Positions 30,508 to 33,504 of a stretch of DNA of 33,504 bases are shown piece by piece (positions within the stretch are counted from its first letter, which is position 1; every line of letters begins with the position of its first letter). The notes under the pieces are model-generated. The model ran no database searches and had not been told where the DNA came from. It saw only the letters and a list, made by a program, of their open reading frames with translations. A program made the position numbers and the translations under genes. This DNA is from Thermoanaerobaculia bacterium. GTDB taxonomy: Bacteria > Acidobacteriota > Thermoanaerobaculia > Gp7-AA8. The stretch covers positions 1-33,504 of the forward strand of contig JADGNZ010000060.1 of assembly GCA_017883205.1 (NCBI GenBank). Reading direction: 5' to 3'.

Positions 30508-30828
30508 ATGACGGAAGAACCTCTCAAAGACCAGCGCACACAGATCCTTTCCGGCGTCGTAGCGACGCTGCTGGAAGACCTCAAGAGTGGTGCAGGAGAC
30601 AAGGACCGCCGCCGGCAGGTCGAGGAGTGGATGCGCACGCTGGCGGAGAAGTACCCCGAGTTTCACATCGAGAGCGGCCTGCGCGACTACTACCTCGCCG
30701 AAGCCGAGCGCCTCCGCGCCGATTTCGAAAAAGCCGCCGAGCTCACCGAAAAGCTGGCGCTGGGACGATCGATCGAAGGATTCCTCGATCGCGCCGCGGA
30801 TTACGCGAAGCGGATCGCGGAGAAGTAG
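30508..30828 (+). CDS. Small helical hypothetical protein
   Basis: A 106-residue protein, MTEEPLKDQRTQILSGVVAT. It appears all helical and highly charged (KDRRRQVEEWMRTLAEKYPE; YYLAEAERLRADFEKAAELT), with a hint of coiled coil. No signal peptide or membrane segment. Family not recognised. Divergent from accC, 37 bp apart, with no clear ribosome site. It ends 58 bp before the TMTC-like gene, which has its own possible -10 box. A longer plus-strand frame from 30587 overlaps it out of phase and is only an upstream extension of the next gene. Confidence 0.65.
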   Translation: MTEEPLKDQRTQILSGVVATLLEDLKSGAGDKDRRRQVEEWMRTLAEKYPEFHIESGLRDYYLAEAERLRADFEKAAELTEKLALGRSIEGFLDRAADYAKRIAEK

Positions 30829-30873
30829 CGCGCAGCCAGGTCTGGCCGTTCTCAGCCGGGCACCACGCTCGGC

Positions 30874-30879
30874 TAGACT
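30874..30879 (+). promoter_or_regulatory. Putative -10 box of the TMTC-like gene
   Basis: TAGACT, seven bases before ATG 30887. Fits the leaderless pattern of other genes here; weak on its own. Confidence 0.3.
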
Positions 30880-30886
30880 AGGCGTA

Positions 30887-32668
30887 ATGGGTAAGAAAGC
30901 TCGCAACAAGAGAATCGGATCGCGGATGGAGGCGCCCGCTTCGATCACGCCGGGGAACGAGGTCGCGCCAACCAGCCGCCAGTCGATCATCGGAATCACG
31001 GCAGGCCTCGCTCTGGCGGTCATCTGTATCTACGCGCAGGTTCGATCCCATCAATTCACGAACTTCGACGATCCGATCTACGTCACCGACAACTCCCATG
31101 TGACGGCCGGCCTGACGCTCGACGGTCTGCGGTGGGCGATGACGTCGATGGATGGTGGCATCTGGCTCCCGCTCACATGGCTCACGCATATGGCGGACGT
31201 GCAGTTCTTTGGGCTCGACGCTGGCGCGCACCTCCTGACTAACGCGGCGCTGCACCTAGCCAATTCGGTGCTGCTTTTCTCATTGCTGCTCATCGCCACG
31301 GGCCGCGTCTGGCGCAGCGGATTCGTGGCCGGCCTCTTTGCTGTTCATCCCCTGCATGTCGAGTCGGTCGCGTGGATCGCGGAGAGAAAAGACGTCCTTT
31401 GCGCGTTCTTCTTTCTCCTGGCCATCCTTCTCCATATCCGGTTCGTGAAGACTCGCTCGAGATTGTTGTACGCAGGAGTGATCGCCTGTTTCGTTCTCGG
31501 CCTGATGTCGAAGGGGATGATCATCACGCTTCCCTTCGTACTGCTGTTGGTTGACTACTGGCCTCTGCAACGCTGGTCGTTGCAGGACCTGCGGCGGCTC
31601 GGGCCGCTCCTTCTGGAGAAACTTCCACTATTTCTGCTCCTCGTTCCAGCCGCTTTCATTGCGATCGAGGGGCAGGAACACGTCAAGGCTATCGCGGCAA
31701 ATGTTCCTCTCACGGCTCGACTTGCCAATGCCGTCGTTGCGTACGCCGCCTACCTCGGAAAGACTTTCTGGCCGGTCAGCATGGCGGCGACCTATCCATT
31801 TCGCGCCATCAGCCCGGCTCTGGCCATCATGGCCGTTCTGTTTCTCGTGGCCGTGACCGTTGTCGTGGTGTGGCAGGCGACGGCAAGGCCCTATCTTGCC
31901 GTCGGTTGGTTCTGGTATCTCGGAATGCTCGTTCCCGTGATCGGGCTCGTTCAGATCGGCAGGCAGTCGATGGCCGACCGTTACACGTATTTGCCGCTGA
32001 TCGGTATTTTCGTTGCCGTCACCTGGCTGGCAGCGGAAGCAGTGCGCAACAGGTTAGTGCTTGGAACGGTAGGCGCTGTCGCGATCGTGCTCCTGGGCAC
32101 GATCGCTTATCAGCAGGCGGAGTACTGGCAGGACAGCATCACTCTCTTTCGCCACGCGCTGGCGGTGATACCGGATAACCCGTCGGCGGAAGGGAATCTC
32201 GGTGAAGCGCTCCTCACGAATCTCGACTACCAGGGTGCAATACCGCACTTCCGCGCGGCGCTGGCTGCATTTCCGGCGGATGCGCACTTGCACAATGAGC
32301 TCGGCGCGGCACTCGGACGTGAGGGGAAAGACCTGGAGGCCCGCGAGGAGTACCAGAAGTCTCTCCAACTGGCGCCCGGCGACTACGACACCTACATGAA
32401 CCTTGGCGCTCTGCTCAGCCGGATGGAGGACAACATCGCCGCCATCGACGACTTCCGGCTTGCCGCCAAAGAGAGACCTGACTCCTTCGAGCCGCACGTC
32501 TATCTGGCTTTGGTCCTGGCCCAGATCGGCAAACGTCCCGAAGCGATTGCGGAAATGGAGAAGGCGATCAGCATCGATGCCGCGGCCGCCAATAGTCAGG
32601 TTTTGAAAGCGACCGACAACCGCTTTGATGGCAGAGGATTCATCGCCGGGCTGAAGGCCCAACGCTAG
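30887..32668 (+). CDS. TMTC-like GT-C membrane protein with C-terminal TPRs
   Basis: A 593-residue membrane protein. A basic start (MGKKARNKRIGSR) precedes helix 1 (IIGITAGLALAVICIYAQV), then the conserved luminal-type stretch NFDDPIYVTDNSHVTAGLTL followed by WLPLTWLTHMADVQFFGLD, and HPLHVESVAWIAERKDVLCA, which I recognise from bacterial relatives of the eukaryotic TMTC O-mannosyltransferases. About ten helices follow to residue ~400, then TPR repeats (AEGNLGEALLTNLDYQGAIP and later units) to the end. The acidic DD pair fits a GT-C active site. Donor and acceptor are unknown; bacterial TMTC-like proteins are mostly uncharacterised. It converges with family P copy 3 across a hairpin. Confidence 0.83.
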   Translation: MGKKARNKRIGSRMEAPASITPGNEVAPTSRQSIIGITAGLALAVICIYAQVRSHQFTNFDDPIYVTDNSHVTAGLTLDGLRWAMTSMDGGIWLPLTWLTHMADVQFFGLDAGAHLLTNAALHLANSVLLFSLLLIATGRVWRSGFVAGLFAVHPLHVESVAWIAERKDVLCAFFFLLAILLHIRFVKTRSRLLYAGVIACFVLGLMSKGMIITLPFVLLLVDYWPLQRWSLQDLRRLGPLLLEKLPLFLLLVPAAFIAIEGQEHVKAIAANVPLTARLANAVVAYAAYLGKTFWPVSMAATYPFRAISPALAIMAVLFLVAVTVVVVWQATARPYLAVGWFWYLGMLVPVIGLVQIGRQSMADRYTYLPLIGIFVAVTWLAAEAVRNRLVLGTVGAVAIVLLGTIAYQQAEYWQDSITLFRHALAVIPDNPSAEGNLGEALLTNLDYQGAIPHFRAALAAFPADAHLHNELGAALGREGKDLEAREEYQKSLQLAPGDYDTYMNLGALLSRMEDNIAAIDDFRLAAKERPDSFEPHVYLALVLAQIGKRPEAIAEMEKAISIDAAAANSQVLKATDNRFDGRGFIAGLKAQR

Positions 32669-32720
32669 CCTCGAGAGACTGGGAGGCGACTAGCTACAGC
32701 CAAGCTGGCCAAAGGAACGA

Positions 32721-32746
32721 GGGGCATGCTCGTGGCTGCATGCCCC
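32721..32746. terminator. Bidirectional hairpin between converging genes
   Basis: GGGGCATGC (32721-32729) and GCATGCCCC (32738-32746), 9-bp stem, 8-base loop, centred in the 91-bp gap. No strong T-run on either side, so efficiency is uncertain. Confidence 0.55.
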
Positions 32747-32759
32747 CCGTAACTCACAG

Positions 32760-33446
32760 CTACTTGGTGACGTCTTTCAAGGCCTGTTCGAAACGGTCCG
32801 CGACATCTTCCGGCTCATTGGTCTTGTCGGGGGTTCTGTCGGAGACGAGATTCGACGCCAGGAATCCCTGAGCGCCAGGCGGGATTTGAGACGTCGTCGT
32901 GGTGGAAGGGGTGGGAGCCGGTGCCGGTGCCGGCTTCTTGCGGTGGTTCATCGTCTTCTTGACGATTTGCGACATGGTGTCGACAAAGGGCTGCAAATCA
33001 GCGCCGTCGGGCTGCTTGACGGCGTGCTGCGCCAATCTGTAGACCTGAAGCCCCTGTACGGACGAGGCGGCAAGCAGGTTGTCGCTGGTGAACATGACAT
33101 CGTTGGCGAACTCGATCAACTGCATCGCCAGCGGGACGACCTGATCCTTGAACTGACGCGCAAAGTGCCCGGCATCGACGTCGAACAGGTTGCTCTCCTT
33201 CATCCGAGGAACGTTGGCAACCAGGTTGATGACGGGGATGATGGCGTCGTTTCCGAACTTGGCGCTCGCCGCAATGCGCTTGATCTTCTTGGAGTCGAAC
33301 TTCTGAAGATCAGGCACGATCGCAAGGAGCGTCACAAGGACGGCCCGAAACTGCTCGGCAATCGCATCGGCCGTCGCTGCTGCGGTTACTGCTGGACTAG
33401 TGGTGACAGGAGGAGGGTTAGAATCTGGAGCGTTAGAGGTTGACAT
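32760..33446 (-). CDS. Family P hypothetical protein, copy 3
   Basis: A 228-residue protein of unknown function, paralogous to 16591-17370 and to the partial gene at 2-403. A short Pro/Thr/Ala-rich start (NAPDSNPPPVTTSPAVTAAA) replaces the basic tail of copy 2. The helical domain carries IVPDLQKFDSKKIKRIAASA, NLFDVDAGHFA, FVDTMSQIVKKTMNHRKK, then a Pro/Thr linker, IPPGAQGFLASNLV, and an acidic end (EPEDVADRFEQALKDVTK). Of two in-frame ATGs (33452, 33446) the second is chosen because GGAG lies six bases before it. A hairpin like that of copy 2 sits upstream. Confidence 0.86.
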   Translation of the reverse strand: MSTSNAPDSNPPPVTTSPAVTAAATADAIAEQFRAVLVTLLAIVPDLQKFDSKKIKRIAASAKFGNDAIIPVINLVANVPRMKESNLFDVDAGHFARQFKDQVVPLAMQLIEFANDVMFTSDNLLAASSVQGLQVYRLAQHAVKQPDGADLQPFVDTMSQIVKKTMNHRKKPAPAPAPTPSTTTTSQIPPGAQGFLASNLVSDRTPDKTNEPEDVADRFEQALKDVTK

Positions 33447-33464
33447 CGTCATCTCCGGTTAAGG

Positions 33465-33483
33465 CACGCGCTCACAACGCGTG
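33465..33483. promoter_or_regulatory. Leader inverted repeat of family P copy 3
   Basis: CACGCG - 7 bases - CGCGTG, about 10 bases upstream of the GGAG ribosome site. Matches the inverted repeat in front of copy 2 in core sequence and position. Confidence 0.55.
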
Positions 33484-33504
33484 TCGTCATCCATCGTGTG
33501 GCCG

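Noticed and set aside
1-33504. tRNA, rRNA, riboswitch or integrase attachment sites
   Set aside because: No cloverleaf-type T-loop sequences, rRNA stretches or known riboswitch cores were recognised by eye; a covariance search would be needed to exclude small RNAs.

Overview
The window is high-GC bacterial DNA with tightly packed operons. Many junctions are translationally coupled (ATGA or TTGA overlaps), and the gaps hold many short quasi-palindromic repeats. The mix of genes points to an Acidobacteriota-like soil bacterium, perhaps Thermoanaerobaculia. The pointers are the fibronectin-type secreted protein with an acidobacterial-looking C-terminal region, the kinase-TPR proteins, the TMTC-like GT-C/TPR protein, ECF sigma modules with TPR partners, and GC-rich dispersed repeats. 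This placement is an inference from gene style, not from a marker gene. No tRNA, rRNA, CRISPR array, phage or transposase gene was seen.

Layout. 1-900: end of a paralogous hypothetical gene (family P, copy 1) and a small Cys-rich hypothetical. 1246-4529 (+): B12-type radical SAM protein, DsbA-like thioredoxin, NTF2-like protein. 4539-10200 (-): an operon read from the right, small membrane protein > zinc-ribbon protein > lnt > prfB (with the classic +1 frameshift) > GT4 glycosyltransferase > nudL-type Nudix hydrolase. 10300-11388 (-): secreted fibronectin-type protein. 11584-13373 (-): ruvC > MFS exporter. 13550-16387 (-): ECF sigma > four-TM membrane protein > serine hydrolase with a duplicated C-terminal domain. 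16591-17370 (-): family P copy 2. 17498-18231: an AT-rich array of sixteen 21-bp palindromic units. 18294-18917 (-): trmB. 18980-20802 (+): ECF sigma with a ZAS-motif TPR protein. 20810-21475: tiny secreted peptide, terminator and repeats. 21476-24578 (-): short TetR regulator and ftsK. 24755-30470 (-): accC-type biotin carboxylase > biotin carrier > pseudokinase/pseudocyclase/TPR protein > PTPS/QueD > Imm32-like protein. 30508-32668 (+): small helical protein and TMTC-like GT-C/TPR membrane protein. 32760-33446 (-): family P copy 3.

Most notable: (1) an uncharacterised protein family present three times in 33 kb, two copies sharing a CACGCG...CGCGTG leader hairpin; (2) the 21-bp phased palindrome array, which encodes amphipathic heptads in one frame and carries a single 1-bp deletion; (3) a GGGGGTCGG-type repeat that sits directly after stop codons and also lies in frame inside lnt, a glycosyltransferase and nudL; (4) a receptor-like protein whose kinase half has lost its catalytic residues and whose cyclase-like half looks degenerate; (5) a soluble ZAS-TPR candidate anti-sigma factor.
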